Origin: Omphiscola glabra
Taxonomy: Eukaryota > Mollusca > Gastropoda > Lymnaeidae
Length of the DNA stretch: 64,000 bases
Direction of reading: 5' to 3'
Assembly (NCBI GenBank): GCA_964017045.1
Contig: OZ024806.1
Location: forward strand, 2,999,992 to 3,063,991
This document shows positions 1-11,947 of the stretch, piece by piece (positions within the stretch are counted from its first letter, which is position 1; each line of letters starts with the position of its first letter). The notes below the pieces were generated by a model. It was given only the letters and a program-made list of their open reading frames with translations, was not told the DNA's origin and ran no database searches. The translations under genes were made by a program, and so were the position numbers.

Positions 1-1489
1 TGAAAGAAAATAAATGATTCAGATTAAAACCATACATTTTTTTAAAAAATGATGAGTCTGTTTTAGTTAGCTCTACTTAACTTACTGGAATTGAGTTTAG
101 AAAAAAACCAACATGCTTTTGGAACCAACCCAAATTGAAAAAAGTAGGGGGTGTCAATGAGCATGCTGTGTTACAATAATTAGGACACGTCCCATAGATC
201 ATCACACAATCATGAACCCCCTTGCCCAAGATCATCACACAATCCTGAACCTCTTCCCCCTAGATGTGTCATGTTATTTATGGGTGGCCCCTCATCAGTA
301 TCGGTAGTGTAAGTAAATCCATGATGATAATGATGTGCTGATTTGGAATAATCTGAAGGGTATTTTTCAAAAGTGGCTAAGGTTTGAACTTTTGGGGAAA
401 AGATTTACTTAGAATGAAGCATCGCATGTTATTACTTAGGCCTATAATCTTTAACATTGAAGAACATTTAACAGCTTGGCTTATGAAACTTTAAATTTGC
501 AGATTTAACTTTATGTAGTTGATTTGCAAGTTCAATTGTATTAAGTAGAAGCGGCTCCTCCAGGCCTAATATCATCAGCTCTTGCAGTCCACAGGGATTT
601 GTCCCAGAGGCCCAGTCCACCCTTGTCTATATCTAATAGTTTACTACTAATAATAAGGAAGTACTGAGGCAGGCCAAAGCCCTACATGGGCTGTAGTGCC
701 ACAGGGATGAAATAATAAAAACACTAGGCCATGAATAATTTAATGAATTTCTGTTGTGGACAGCTTCAAAAAGATCATTTTTTTCATTGTTGTATCATCA
801 ACCTTTCTATTCAAAGGATGTAATTTATATGCATTCAGATGAAAGTTTCCCAATCAGATGGAATGAATGATGTTTCACTAATTTACTATTGCCATTTAGA
901 TTCTTCCAGGTAGAATCCCTTAAGAATAAATCTCAATGAAAAGAACAATGTTGGGCTTTCATGACTACTTTTCAAGAATGTAAATAAATATTTTCTTTAA
1001 TGAAAAAAACTAACTCTGTCAAGGTGCTTTGCATTCTTATAATGTTAAAAAGCATTTCCAGTTTTACTTTAAATCTTCATATAAATATTAGTTAAGAATC
1101 TTAACTCGAGTTTGATTTTTTATAGAGAAAAAAAACAACTATTTGATAAATCCTTAATTAAAAGCTTGGCTATGCCCTGTTGTGTTAAATAAAGGTAAGT
1201 TAAAAATCAGATGTATTGATACAATGTCTTCAAAATCAAATAACATCAGATGTAATGATACAAGGTCTTCAAAATCAAATTAATTTCATTTTTGCCTCTA
1301 TTAGACTTTTTATTGAAAAAGGTTTCTAAAATTGTAATGAAAAAAAAAACTAAAATATTATTGAATTGAACTTCAAAAATTTTAATAAATTAATCTAAAA
1401 AAGTACAAATAAAATCACAGAATGCCAATGGAATAATCTTTTTTAAAAATATTTCTGGACTGCTCAGGAATAAAAACGCCTGCTTTATG
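1..1489. other. AT-rich non-genic stretch
   Basis: No coding frame, RNA gene or clear element is visible. The only structure is a two-copy direct repeat of about 38 bp at roughly 1205-1281 (unit contains 'cttcaaaatcaaat'), plus A/T-rich low-complexity DNA. Confidence 0.6.
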
Positions 1490-2100
1490 ATTTTAATGAA
1501 ATAGTAGAACAAGGTATGTGGAAGCTTGAATCAAAAGACAGGACAATAAGATGTGAACATTTTGGCTTAGAGGCTTCTTCAGCAAACAGGACAAAGATGG
1601 ATACATCTATTGCCCCTTTATGTTCATCTCTGTTGAAATGTGAAGAGACTGGGGAAAGTTTACCTTGTTCAATATCCTGAAGATGTTCAGTGAACCTATC
1701 TGCTAATCTTCTACCAGTTTCGCCTATATAATAAGAATGTCATCTACGGCACATAATCGCATATATCACAATACGACTAACGCATGTGAAACCCTATTTG
1801 ATGGTAAAGGTAACTTCAGGGAGGCTAATGTTTTTGGTTTGGAGTGTTTAGCGACAAGTCCTACAATGGCTTCTTGAGCATGGCTTAGTACCAACATAAG
1901 ACGGGGTCAACTTGAAGGCAACGTGAACCAGAAGGTCACCTAGATTTGTGTCCCCTCTGAAGACAATAAGTGGAGAGGATGAAAATACCCTGTTAGTGTT
2001 ACAATTCTTTATGAATATTTTTTTGGCAATCAAATTGAGGGGGCTAGGTTAGTATAAGTTTTGTTCAATGTTCGGTCGAGGTTTAAAAGCATCTTTCCAT
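1490..2100 (-). pseudogene. Penelope-like retroelement fragment (linker and GIY-YIG region)
   Basis: Read on the minus strand, broken frames give the segment that follows the reverse transcriptase in Penelope-like elements. First comes a linker with 'SPLIVFRGDTNLGDLLV' and a C-x-H-C pair ('SRSHCRTC'). Then comes the GIY-YIG-type nuclease part: 'VIYAIMCRR', a stop, then 'YYIGETGRRLADRFTEHL' followed by 'PVSSHFN'. The end carries the 'AEEASKPK' sequence typical of the element's 3' part. Several frameshifts and stops show it is dead. In intact elements the RT and the nuclease are one protein that copies RNA into nicked chromosomal ends. No RT domain is seen here, so the copy is 5' truncated. Identification rests on motif recall; the sub-family is not assigned. 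Confidence 0.75.
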
Positions 2101-2109
2101 TGATTGATT

Positions 2110-2205
2110 GATTTGAGTACTTATATAGCGCTCATTTCCATGCTATGATAGCTCGCTCACGTGATAGGCTGATATGACTGAGTGCCGAGACAAGAGTTGT
2201 TTCAG
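2110..2205 (-). repeat. LINE 3'-tail-like dispersed repeat
   Basis: The stretch starts with (TTGA)n-type sequence and continues with 'acttatatagcgctcatttc' and 'catgctat'. Nearly the same block stands at about 31870-31935, at the 3' end of a minus-strand LINE. I therefore read it as the 3' terminus of the same family, lying directly beside the Penelope-like fossil. Confidence 0.5.
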
Positions 2206-3009
2206 GATAAATGTGATTTTAACAATATTTCGCCACTTTTTCATTAAAAATAAATGGTCAGATTAATATTATACCATTAAATATATGTCTATTAGCGTTA
2301 AAATAAAATAAATCTATGGAAAGCTGAAGGTGACCTGCTCTCATACCAGCAATGTTGCTGGTACATGAATTTCAAATATCCAACTCCAGAGCTTCCCAAA
2401 CTTTTTGGAGTCACAATACCTTTACTGCACCCAGGTCTTTCCGCTTTGCCCTATGCCACATTCTGGGTGCACTGTAAAATACTTTAAAATAGCATACTAG
2501 TACCGGTATTTTAAAAAATGTAATCCATTTTTGAAACTATAAACGAGAAGAAATACCTCAATAACTTTACTTGATTTTATCAAAACAATATTTAGTTATG
2601 TCTTGTCCTAAAATTAACCCAAAGGCTACTTAACTTTAACAAGTACTGTACACAAAGAACCAAGTAGGTTCAACAACTAGTAAAACATTCTGGGAGACTC
2701 TGTCCTTAGTCAATTACAAGCCATAATAAACACACTTCTATACAAAATACCTAGCATCCCCTCTAACATCCTAAACCCCCCCCCCCCCCCCCCCCTCCTT
2801 CCAAATAAATATGATAATTTTGTCTCAACACCAATGCAAACCATGGCAATGATTACACCAGGTTTGTTAAAAACTTATTATGAAAGTGTCTTTCACACTT
2901 GCAGGTTAAAATTCTTTGTAGGATATAGTCTTCATATAAATGCAAGCTTGCGCCCTATTAAAGTAGAGTTTCTGTCTTTCTTCTAATTCATGTGTTATTT
3001 TACTTCCAG
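2206..3009. other. Non-genic stretch with poly-C tract and possible hAT end
   Basis: No gene seen. A homopolymer of 20 C lies at 2776-2795. At 2387 'cagagcttcccaaactttt' looks like a hAT terminal repeat, but no partner end or TSD was found, so it is only noted. Confidence 0.5.
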
Positions 3010-3177
3010 GTTGAAGTTGTTGTTGTCACAGAGATCACTTGAACTTGAAGGCCCCCATCACTGCCAGACTTCACAGCTGCTCTTAATGATGAACTTGCAG
3101 GAGGAATCATGCAGGAGGAATCATGCAGGAGGAATCATGACATGTCAGCACAATGTCTGGTCAACATTTTACTTCAG
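3010..3177 (+). ncRNA. candidate internal exon of a spliced transcript (coding status unclear)
   Basis: The 168-bp segment is bounded by a good 3' splice site (pyrimidine-rich 'ttattttacttccag') and a good donor ('ttcag|gtaaat'). It contains three tandem copies of a 14-15 bp unit ('aggaggaatcatgc', about 3099-3140). One frame is open across the whole exon (phase 2 at both ends). Joined to the next candidate exon at 11780 it would stop after nine codons, so it could be a C-terminal coding exon or noncoding RNA. No recognisable domain. This is a splice-signal inference without transcript evidence. Confidence 0.3.
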
Positions 3178-5204
3178 GTAAATACCTTTTTATTCCATTT
3201 ATTTTTCATTACCTGTGCCACTTCTTTTTTTTTTTACATTTTAACTTAATGCTCAATTTATCACACTGGAGATTAATCTTGAAGTAACTTACCATTATTG
3301 GGATCTTGGATATGTATTCCTAGTTGAAGCCGATCATCTTAGATTTGGAAGGGAAAACCCTGGAAAGTGTGTAACCAGCTCATTAGCTGACCATATTAGT
3401 TTTGGCCAGGAAAACCCTGGAAAGTGTGTAACTGCTCATTAGTCGGTCCTTTCAGGTTTGGCTGGGAAATTATATTAAAGGTTTTTATCCTAAACCTTAA
3501 AAATATATATTGCTTGTTAAAAAGACTTTAAAACTATTTAACATACAGTATTATGTATAACAGAGACTTGCTTCACTTGTCTATGGGTATAAACTGTAAA
3601 TATACTGCACAATTCCAAAAATAGAACTTTATATAAATGATACGCCACATCTCTGTTGTTATTTTTTGTTGTCACTTTTCATTGTCTTTTTTGATAACCA
3701 CTCTTAATTATTTACAATAATTGTGATGATACATTAAAAAATATCGTACAACAACAAGGGAAATTATTACATCATTAAAAAATATCGTACAACAACACTA
3801 TTAAAAAGTAATTATTGGATTATCACCCCTTAATTAATTCTTATATTCCTTTCTTTGCGCCTTACGCCTGTGCCTCATATCATGCACTATATACTACTGA
3901 CACCCACATACAACAATCTTTCTATAATAGAATCAATCCAATCAGTCATGTGCACGTCCACAGACACAATCTTTCTATAATAGAATCAATGTACCTGGAG
4001 AAAACCAGTGCCTCATGACCCACTCATAAGCTGACCTCACTTACTTCCTTTAAATGTTTATTTTTTAAAGTAGGCTTATGAATGAGTTTATACAGTAAAT
4101 GTTAAAATTTCATTTCTAGCCTTATCTAGACTTAGATATGTATTGATCATTCTCAAACAAAATCCAGGAATTCAAATTAAATAATCATAATAATAAGTAT
4201 TGTAAAGAACCTTTGCTTGACTATGTTCTGTTTCTGTTCTCTAACTACTCTATCTGGATGATAACCTCTTCGCTCTGTCTCTCATAATGCAACAATCAGG
4301 TAACAACATGTCGATGGTTAGCCTTTCACTTTAATGATCTGCTGTAATGTTTACACTCAAGACTTTGGAACTCTGCTGTGACTGTCCAGGTTCGTCTCTC
4401 TCTCTCTATTGTGTTCTCACGACTGTCGTCTACTCCTATCCTATCCAGCTGTCAAGAATTGTTTATAGAAATTAGTGTTTGGTTGTGTTGTCTAGGGTAT
4501 GATTCACCAGTTCACAAGAATAACAACACTAGACACAAAGTGTGTTCAATAATTAATCTTTACACTTTATTTTTAACACAATTAGCACACACTCATTATA
4601 ACGATAAATAATACAATTCATCCAATTAGTGCAGTACGTCTTGCTAACAAACTTAGTCAAAGGACCTCCTTCTAACGGAATCACTGGACTACACTGTCTT
4701 TTCTTTCACTCCCTGAGCCGTTCTGCAGTTTACCCACGCTACCAAAATGCGCTTACCTTTCGTTGCAAAAATTACTACGCCAGCCACTCTTTCACATTCA
4801 CGTCTGGACTACTTTCATTAATAAGCTACGGTAACTAATATCATCAGGGATTCTCACCTCGTCACCAGCTGAGTTCTCCCTCCTGTCTGTCCTCTTTTAT
4901 GTCCGGCTGAGCTCCCCTCTCAACTATCCTTTCCTGTCCGGCTAAGTTCTCTAGTCCCCTCTGCTTTCTGTCTGGCTATTGTGCATTACCGCTGGTCTTA
5001 TAAATAATTAAAAGTGGTGTTTAGGGCCATCTTAGTTTTCCTTGAGAGATTTCTGCATCTAGTTGTATCTTGTGTAGGCTGAAATAAGAACAGTTGCCTG
5101 CTGTTATCCTTTCATCATCTCTGTCATTATTTCATTGTGCTCATTTATGGTGGCTCATAGATATTTGAAAGTAGCCACTCTCTCTTTCTGTCTCTCCCTC
5201 TCCC
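3178..5204. other. AT-rich stretch with short duplications
   Basis: No gene seen. Small direct repeats: a roughly 70-bp pair at about 3345-3455 (shared 'aaccctggaaagtgtgtaac'), a pair at 3733-3800 (shared 'aaaaaatatcgtacaacaac'), and a pair at about 3916-3990 (shared 'caatctttctataatagaat'). The small open frames at 3815-4840 have no domain or codon-like character. Confidence 0.5.
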
Positions 5205-5545
5205 TCATCCGGTGGTCAAGATATGATCAGTGGTGGGTCTGGATCCACATTGATAGTCACCTAGAATATGTTCAGTATACCTTTCCAGTTTTCTTGCTAT
5301 TAATTTGATGATGATTTTGCAGGTTACATTAAGTAGGAAGATTCCTCTATAAATTCCTCCATTTTGGATCCACTCTTGTGAATTGAGCGTACGACTCTTT
5401 TAATATGGCATTTCTTCTCCCTGCCAAATTCTGGATATGAGGTCTTGTATTTGTCTATGCAGTTTGTTTCAACCTAGTTTTATCAGTTCTACAGTGATAA
5501 GGTGTGCTCCTTTGGCTTTATTATTGTTCATTGCTATATTTTAGA
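5205..5545 (-). pseudogene. LINE reverse transcriptase fragment
   Basis: The minus strand, through stops and shifts, gives the front half of a non-LTR reverse transcriptase: 'NKAKGAHLITVELIKLG' (equivalent of the KAPGxDxIPAELIK motif), then 'RIWQGEEMPY', 'YRGIFLLNVTCKIIIKLIA' (equivalent of NYRGITLLNTAYKI) and 'GDYQCGSRPTTDHI' (equivalent of QCGFRPNRSTTDHIF). The order and spacing match the family. No YADD catalytic box is present, so this is a truncated dead copy. Confidence 0.75.
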
Positions 5546-6242
5546 AAGAAAACCTGATAACATGCTAAAGTTTAGACTGTAATGATTTTAAGAAATTTGA
5601 ACTGTTTGTGCTGGTCGTCATTGTCCATGTAGATATGCCTACAACTTTCAAGCTGTAACATAGTAAAGCTTAAATTTTCTTTTACAAATTTTTCACAGCA
5701 CTCCTATGACTCCATATATTTCCACACAAAAAAAACTGTCTAATCTATCAGGTCCTTGAGTTGGGGGCAGCCTTAGTGAACAACACCGACAATATTTTGT
5801 TTATTTTCTAGCCTTTAAAACTATTTAAAAAAAAATTAAAATGAAAGAATCAAAACAAAGTATGGGAAAACCTGAATAAGGGAAGCAACAAAAAGTGATG
5901 CATCTTTTTTCAGGTTTTCTCATCCATTTTGCTACTTACCTTTTCCTAACCTGATTGCTGTCTCTCTACCTTTTTAATAATTTTTTGCTTCTCTCTCTCT
6001 TGTTTTTCTATTTACCTGACAAAAGTTCGGAGGATGTCTGAATTTTTCCAACTTATTTCTAGTAATGCAGCAAAAGACATTTTCCTTTTTCCGCTTTTGC
6101 TATAAACTGGCTTAATAATGTTCATAAATCGTAGTCCTAAAATTATCTCCATATAGAGACTTAGATTAATTTCCTTTAGTATTATTTCTGGTTTTCGTTC
6201 ATGGCTTGGATTTTGTAACATATTTTTTTACATGGCCGTGTT
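5546..6242. other. AT-rich non-genic stretch
   Basis: I see no gene, RNA or transposon end here. Confidence 0.5.
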
Positions 6243-6645
6243 GGTAGCCCTCAACCATCAGGAGGGCTGCCCCATTAGGCTTTGTCCTGAACTGCTACAG
6301 GAATACCTCTAGTGTTGGCAGCATGCTGGAAACACTGGGCTGGTCACTATTGGAGGAACGACGACTATCCAGTCTCTCCATGATGATTTACAAGATAAAT
6401 AATGGGCTAGTTCACTGCTCGGGCATTAAACAGAAACTCGTCCCTCTCCCCCATAGACAGCGACAAGGCCATGACAGGCAGTTCCGGCTCATACCAGCGA
6501 GAAGCCAGTATAGGAACTGCTCATTCCTGCCAAAGGCAATCAGGGACTTGAACAAGCTTTCAAAAGGATCAGTTGAGGCGACAACACTTGACTCATTTGC
6601 GTCTATTGCCTCAGGCCTTCCAAACCCCAGTGCATGATACCCTCA
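6243..6645 (+). pseudogene. LINE ORF2 C-terminal end (CR1/L2/Jockey-like group)
   Basis: The plus strand encodes the region after the reverse transcriptase palm of a LINE: 'YRNTSSVGSMLETLGWSLLE', then 'ERRLSSLSMMIYKINNGLV', then 'FRLIPARSQYRNCSFLPKAI' followed by an 'RDLNKLS' end. This order (arrays of R and L, then the SFxPxxIxxWNxLP-like terminus) is standard for the family. The open stretch from 6323 to 6637 is about 100 aa and ends in a natural-looking stop, so the copy is 5' truncated. The downstream AT-rich part to about 6770 is probably its 3' UTR. Confidence 0.75.
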
Positions 6646-6789
6646 CTAAGTAACTCTTGCAACCAGTGAAATATCCCCATCAACACAAGGCTCAGAAACA
6701 TTGCAAATCCCATCTACATTCATAGGAGCCATAATGATCAATAAATTGATCGTGGGCCCTTAATATATAGAAGAAGTATGCGTTAGATA

Positions 6790-7440
6790 CATTAGTACAT
6801 TTGCCTGGAGGGCAACCCCGTTCGGCTTCCTGTTTCACGGACCTAGTCCGTCGTACGGTTCACGAACACCGGGTTGACAACACAAGGCCTGTCGCCTGGC
6901 TTAGTTAAGCGCCATGGGTTATTGAAAGAAAAGAAGGAGCTGGGAGAGGCTGAAGAAGAAAAGAAAAGCGGTAAAACGACATCGTTGGGCCCGACCCACA
7001 CTCACCGGACACGACTAGAGCAGGACGTGTCGCGGCTGCAGCGATGGAACTACGCATAGCCCAGAGCACTGCGCGCATGGTGTCAAGGCCTACATTGCCC
7101 CGATAACGCTCACCCCACCAAGACTCTAATTTTTTCTTGACCCTCGCTGCGGCTCGCCGCATGCAGGCGACCATCGCCACGGGACTCGAAACGGACAGGT
7201 ACTGCTTGGGGGCGCCCATACGGACCATGCATGCGACCCATGCAACCACCGGGACTGATCTGAGACAATTTTGCTTTTCCCGAGAATCGTTCTCAAGAGA
7301 CATGGGGACTGCGTTGGCTACACTTAAACCGTTTTCGGCACACCGCCTCTTCGTGTTTTTTTGCCACGATAAGATCCCACATATAATATCTGAACGTGTT
7401 TCAACAGCTCAAAAACGCCCTATATATTCTATATTAAATT
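6790..7440. other. GC- and CpG-rich block, probably part of a mobile element
   Basis: Base composition changes abruptly from AT-rich to GC-rich with many CpGs. A 132-aa frame is open on the minus strand (7303-6905) and shorter ones on the plus strand, none with a domain I recognise. The sharp composition step in a landscape of fossils suggests the 5' part of an unrecognised retroelement. A CpG-island promoter is the main alternative, but no exon follows it. Confidence 0.3.
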
Positions 7441-7890
7441 GAAAATGTTGGTGTACTTAGCCACAGGAGGCACCCTTTTGGGTGACAAAATCTAGCGACT
7501 GCCGTGCCCAAACCGAAAGTGGCGCTGGCACCTAGGCGGCATCCGGTACGGCGGATCAAAATCCGACATCCGTTTTCGGATTTAACAGCCGGTCCGCTTG
7601 GGTGGCGGCCGTGGACCGGAAATGGGAGTGGCCCCACCTAGCGACTGCCGAGCCACAACTGTCAGGGGCGCCGAGACCCAATCATGAACCCGGGGGTTTT
7701 ACCGGACGACGCATCGAAATGCGGCATCCATATCCTAATCCGGTTCAACCGGTTGAAAAACCAGCATTTTTTTCCACTTCTAGGAATTTCAGAAATTGGA
7801 CCAGACCCCATTATAGCCTCTGGGCCGGCGCACAATCTGGCGCCATTTGGAAAAAGCCGACAGACCGGCTTTTCCGGTTAAAAAAATAAA
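7441..7890. repeat. second GC-rich block with a diverged internal duplication
   Basis: A GC-rich segment shows two diverged copies of a unit containing 'ctagcgactgccg' (7492 and 7638) about 145 bp apart. The short frames in it overlap one another on both strands, which argues against coding. I do not recognise the family. Confidence 0.35.
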
Positions 7891-8365
7891 ACTTACCCAA
7901 AATAATGATAAAAGGAGGGGGGGGGGGAAGAATCTAAATACCATTTTTTTATAGTCTATCCGTTTGTTCATGGGGGAGGGGGTGCCAGGGGCACTAGGAA
8001 GAGGTGTGTGTGAGGAGACGGGGGGGGGGGGGTTATTAAATAAGTTAAAAAATGATGTTATAATATCTAAATTTAATCCTTTCATTTGAAAGAAGGGTGT
8101 AGGGTGGTGTGGTGTATGCTTGGCTTTGAGTTCTCAAAAAGATTATTATTATTATTATTATTACAATATCAATTTCTGCATACGTATACAACTATTGATC
8201 TGTATGTATGTATGTATGCATGATGCGTTTTTGTACGTTGCACGCCACTCACCCATGATTAACATAGTTTTTCGCCATTTTTTCCAGAGCTTTCGTTTTG
8301 GCTTACAACTATTGTACGGAATGATTATCCGGCCCCTGCTTTAGACCATTGAATGAAATCATATG
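7891..8365. other. low-complexity stretch: G tracts and ATT microsatellite
   Basis: Two G-rich tracts (about 7917-7927 and 8021-8032) and an (ATT)n microsatellite at about 8142-8163 are the only features. Confidence 0.6.
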
Positions 8366-8369
8366 GCAT

Positions 8370-9130
8370 GGCTTTCGCGACACTTTTCTTTACGAGCAAT
8401 GCTGAGAAACATACAAGTGCTAACTGAATACTGTGAGTAGCAGGTGGACCTGGACCTGTATGATGATCTAGTTCATAAGTACTGTTTGAAGAAACTTAGG
8501 GATCCGCAGTTTTGAACTGCACTGATTGTCTTTGATGAAGTTGTTGGTGAACTTGCTGAATTATGCAAGCTGCTACAAAGAAAAAATCTTACGACCATCG
8601 AAACATATCAGTTTGTAAAAACAGGATCGCTAAGCTCCGGTACCTTGGTAAAAATGTGCATTGAATGTTTATGTTTGCACATGGACTATCGTTTCCCTGA
8701 AAGTGAGTTGATGTAATAGGGAATCTTTGAGATATCGGTGTAAATCGACATTTCACATTTTAATTTTGGCCAAGGAGAACTTGCAGTCTGGTTTCTAGAT
8801 ATGCAGCATTCCTGGAAAACTATGATGACATTCTGCCAAAAGTTAAGGATCAGTATTGTAACTTAAGGTTTGTGCTTGCAGAAAAAAATGAAATGTGGGT
8901 TGTTGCAGACTTTTGACAAGATGGTTCGAGTTGTAATAAATGAGTAATTCGGCGACATTTCCATTCTGTTGGATTTTTGTGCATCAAGCACCATAGTAAA
9001 CGTGGATTCAGAAATAGGCTGGAAGAGTTACATATAGACATGCTTATGAGGATTAAATCGTATCAGAATGATGGACATCAGGTAAACCTTGACGATATAT
9101 GTAAAGATGGATGTCATTGAAAGAAAGACC
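8370..9130 (+). pseudogene. hAT-type transposase fossil (C-terminal half)
   Basis: Broken plus-strand frames follow the C-terminal half of a hAT-superfamily transposase of the kind annotated as ZNF862-like in animals. In order: 'LRDPQF' and 'ALIVFDEVVGELAELCKLLQ'; 'LTTIETYQFV'; 'HMDYRFPESELM'; a 'FDKMVR' segment; then 'ASSTIVNVDSEIG', matching the conserved ASSAxxERxFS dimerisation motif; 'RNRLEELHIDMLMRIKSYQN'; and 'DGHQVNLDDICKDG'. At least five stops or shifts interrupt it. The zinc-finger (BED) N-terminus and the first catalytic acid are not seen. It may be the fossil of an autonomous element, but the MITEs in this window cannot be tied to it from sequence alone. Confidence 0.6.
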
Positions 9131-10090
9131 TACACAAATGAGTCAATTAAATGACTAGCGGCCATTGGTAGTGGCTGTGTTGGAATTTAGTTGCTTGACC
9201 CAACGACGGGATAAATAATAGAAATTAATATAGCTTTGATTTAACTATTGTTTAATTATAGTTCCTTTATTTATTTATATAAAAGTTTTATCACTTAAGT
9301 TCATTTTTGTAATTTCCGTGTGGTTGTGTTTGTGGGCTGTAAAAATTTTGCACACAAAAAATTGATGCTGTAAAAATTTGCACACAACTGTAGGATTTTG
9401 CACACGAACCAGCAAACCTTAGAGGAAAAATTGATTTTAACATATATTTGAACAATTAATCAAATTACAAATATAACTGTTTTAATCATAAAAATTGTTT
9501 TCTAAACCCAATCTGTGACTTCCATCTAAAGAAAATTGTCGAATAGCCCCACCAAAAGTTCATTTTTAAAATCACCTTTCTTTTCTAACTCTAAAAATTT
9601 GGGTAAATTATTCTAGCCCCATTTTGAGTTTGAATAGCATTATAGTTTTTATTCCAAAGTAAGCAACACAATTTAAGTTTTTATGGCAGGTCTCATTCCA
9701 TTTGAACTGAAAATATGTGATGTTGCCTTAGGTGTCGTGTCTGATGTCTTTGGCGTCAGCACAATATGAAACATTTGTTCCAATGCAAGTGAATAAAAAG
9801 AAAAAAATTATAAAGCATGGCTTCAACACAGTACGTCAGAAATAGTAAATGAATTTGAGCTTGTTCTAAAATTTAACTTCTTGCCGCTATTAACTCTCAA
9901 AAGACAGCACATTTTTAATTTTTTTTTATGAACTTGAATACAACTACTTATTCAAAGTGTCTCATGGCTGTAAGTTTGTAGCTACCTACAAGTATTATAT
10001 ATATAATTTAAAGGGTAATTGTATGCTCTTTAATTGATATTAGGTGTTTGTTCAAAATATACTTGCCAAAATTGTGTTATTATTATTGTT
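9131..10090. other. AT-rich non-genic stretch
   Basis: No gene seen. A short motif 'ttgcacac' recurs three times between 9345 and 9405 without forming an array. Confidence 0.5.
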
Positions 10091-10094
10091 AGAC

Positions 10095-10310
10095 AAAACA
10101 AAACATTACTGAGTTGACAAAAACAAAACACTATTGAGTTGACAAAAACAAAACATTGAGTTGACAAAAACAAAACACTATTGAGTTGACAAAAACAAAA
10201 CATTGAGTTGACAAAAACAAAACATTTTTGAGTTGACAAAAACAAAACATTTTTGAGTTGACAAAAACAAAACATTGAGTTGACAAAAACAAAACATTAT
10301 TGAGTTAACA
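10095..10310. repeat. tandem repeat, 22-25 bp unit, about 9 copies
   Basis: Units of the form 'gagttgacaaaaacaaaaca' plus a variable 'ttt/cta/none' spacer repeat about nine times. The 81-aa minus-strand frame across it is a by-product of the repeat. Confidence 0.9.
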
Positions 10311-11571
10311 AAAACATCATAGCTTTGCAAAGAAGGAACAAAAATTTGTCAATGATAGCAATACAATTGATATTTTATGATATTTTGTTTGCATATATTC
10401 AATACTACAACATATTTTCAAAGGAACAGACTCATTAATAAAAAATGTCTGGCTTTTTGTGGACAACATCAATCAAGGAAATATTTCCCCAACAAGTCAA
10501 AATTATCCTGCATTAAATTATCACTTAGGAAATTATTAATAAGTATCAAATTAGAATTAAAGCTAAGAAAAAAGGTGCATTATCTAATCTTTCATCGAGG
10601 CAATGCATAAATAAAATACTTGAAAACAATTTCTTTCTTGATTAAAACATACAAATGTATCGCAAACAAAGGATTTGACATATACTCTTACCCTTTCACC
10701 CATGTTTTGGTAATGTATTTTACATTTTTTTGTTATTGTCATCTTGCAGCCGATGGCATTAACATGTCAGACTCGACGGTAACTTGCACATCATCAAAGA
10801 TGTCTTATGTTTCCTAAATTGTTCATCAATTGCTACATTTTCATGATGCTGTTACAGTTTTTTTTATTTTGCATTGAGATACATAAGAGTCTTCCAATTT
10901 TGCACAGCATGTCTCCTTATTTTCAGTATCAGAAACTTTAAGGAAACTCAATATGCCTTCAATCTGTCCCTAGTCATAATGGCCCTGCTCATAGTCCATT
11001 GTATAAGGATTTCATGGACCACAGTCTTGTAAAATGAAGTACTTGAAAAGGTGCTGTATTCATAAATCCTCTTAGTTGATTAAACTTATCTTCAATGATG
11101 TTATACCAAATTTTTTAAACCAAAGAGTCTTCTGTCCATTGTCCTGTGCACATTGCTTACTAGTCTAACAAATATTTGCAACCAAGTTTGCAGTAAATTT
11201 GAGTTTGAAAGTCTATATGCTTTTGCAATCTCCTTATATCTCTCCTGTTTTAACACTCATCAGTAAGCGGTATGCTTTGTACCTCTGGTCTCAATGCAGA
11301 AATTCACTTAGAGCCTCACAGTCATAGTCATCATAATCATTAGATGCTGTCCGAAAAAAAAAGTGTATAATTACAAATTAGTTGAAGTTAAAACAAATAA
11401 ATAATGCATTCTATTTTTTATAACTACTTCCGAAGTTTATACTACTGGAACTTTATACTACTGGAACATGAAGAAAGCTAATGTTAGGGCTAATAATAGT
11501 GCTAAGAAGTAGTATCTGGGTATAAGTTGAATATGAATGAAAAATGTAAACAAACTATGTAAAATGTGGTT
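10311..11571. other. AT-rich stretch, possible decayed coding remnant
   Basis: No intact gene. Between about 10860 and 11330 the minus strand shows scattered codon-like runs with many stops. I could not match them to a family, so no call is made. Confidence 0.3.
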
Positions 11572-11591
11572 GGGGGGGGGGGGGGGGGGGG
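11572..11591. repeat. poly-G tract (20 nt)
   Basis: Uninterrupted run of 20 G. About 55 bp downstream 'aagtttgagaaccactgtgc' resembles the terminal repeat of a hAT element without a visible partner. Confidence 0.9.
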
Positions 11592-11779
11592 AGAACATCT
11601 AACACCCTTCCTGGTTAAGAGAGAAGTTTAGCTTCTTTTGAATAAGTTTGAGAACCACTGTGCTAGTGTGTTATACCTGAAGTAAATTTTGATGGGTAAA
11701 AGGGGTTTGAAATGATACTATTACACATGCTAAATTATTAAGGGCTAATTCTTCATGAGTTGTAATCTTTCTTCAACAG

Positions 11780-11946
11780 GAATGAATGCTCCAGAGAAAT
11801 CACAAGATGAATGGTCAAGAGAAATCACAAGATGAATGGTCCAGAGAAACCACAAGATGAAATGTCAAGAGAAATCACACCTCAACTCAACATCCTTCCA
11901 TGACATAGAAATCAGTCCATTAAATGTCAACTTTGGACAAGATAAG
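11780..11946 (+). ncRNA. candidate internal exon of a spliced transcript
   Basis: The 167-bp segment sits between a 3' splice site ('tctttcttcaacag') and a donor ('gataag|gtatgt'). Its first 100 bases are three to four copies of a roughly 31-bp unit containing 'agagaaatcacaagatga'. Stops in all frames make it noncoding or 3' UTR. It shares strand and short-repeat style with the candidate exons at 3010 and 26413. Confidence 0.3.
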
Positions 11947-11947
11947 G

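Noticed and set aside
6905..7303. 132-aa minus-strand frame in the GC-rich block as a host gene
   Set aside because: No domain, no start context or splice evidence. High GC makes chance open frames longer. Kept only as part of the block description.
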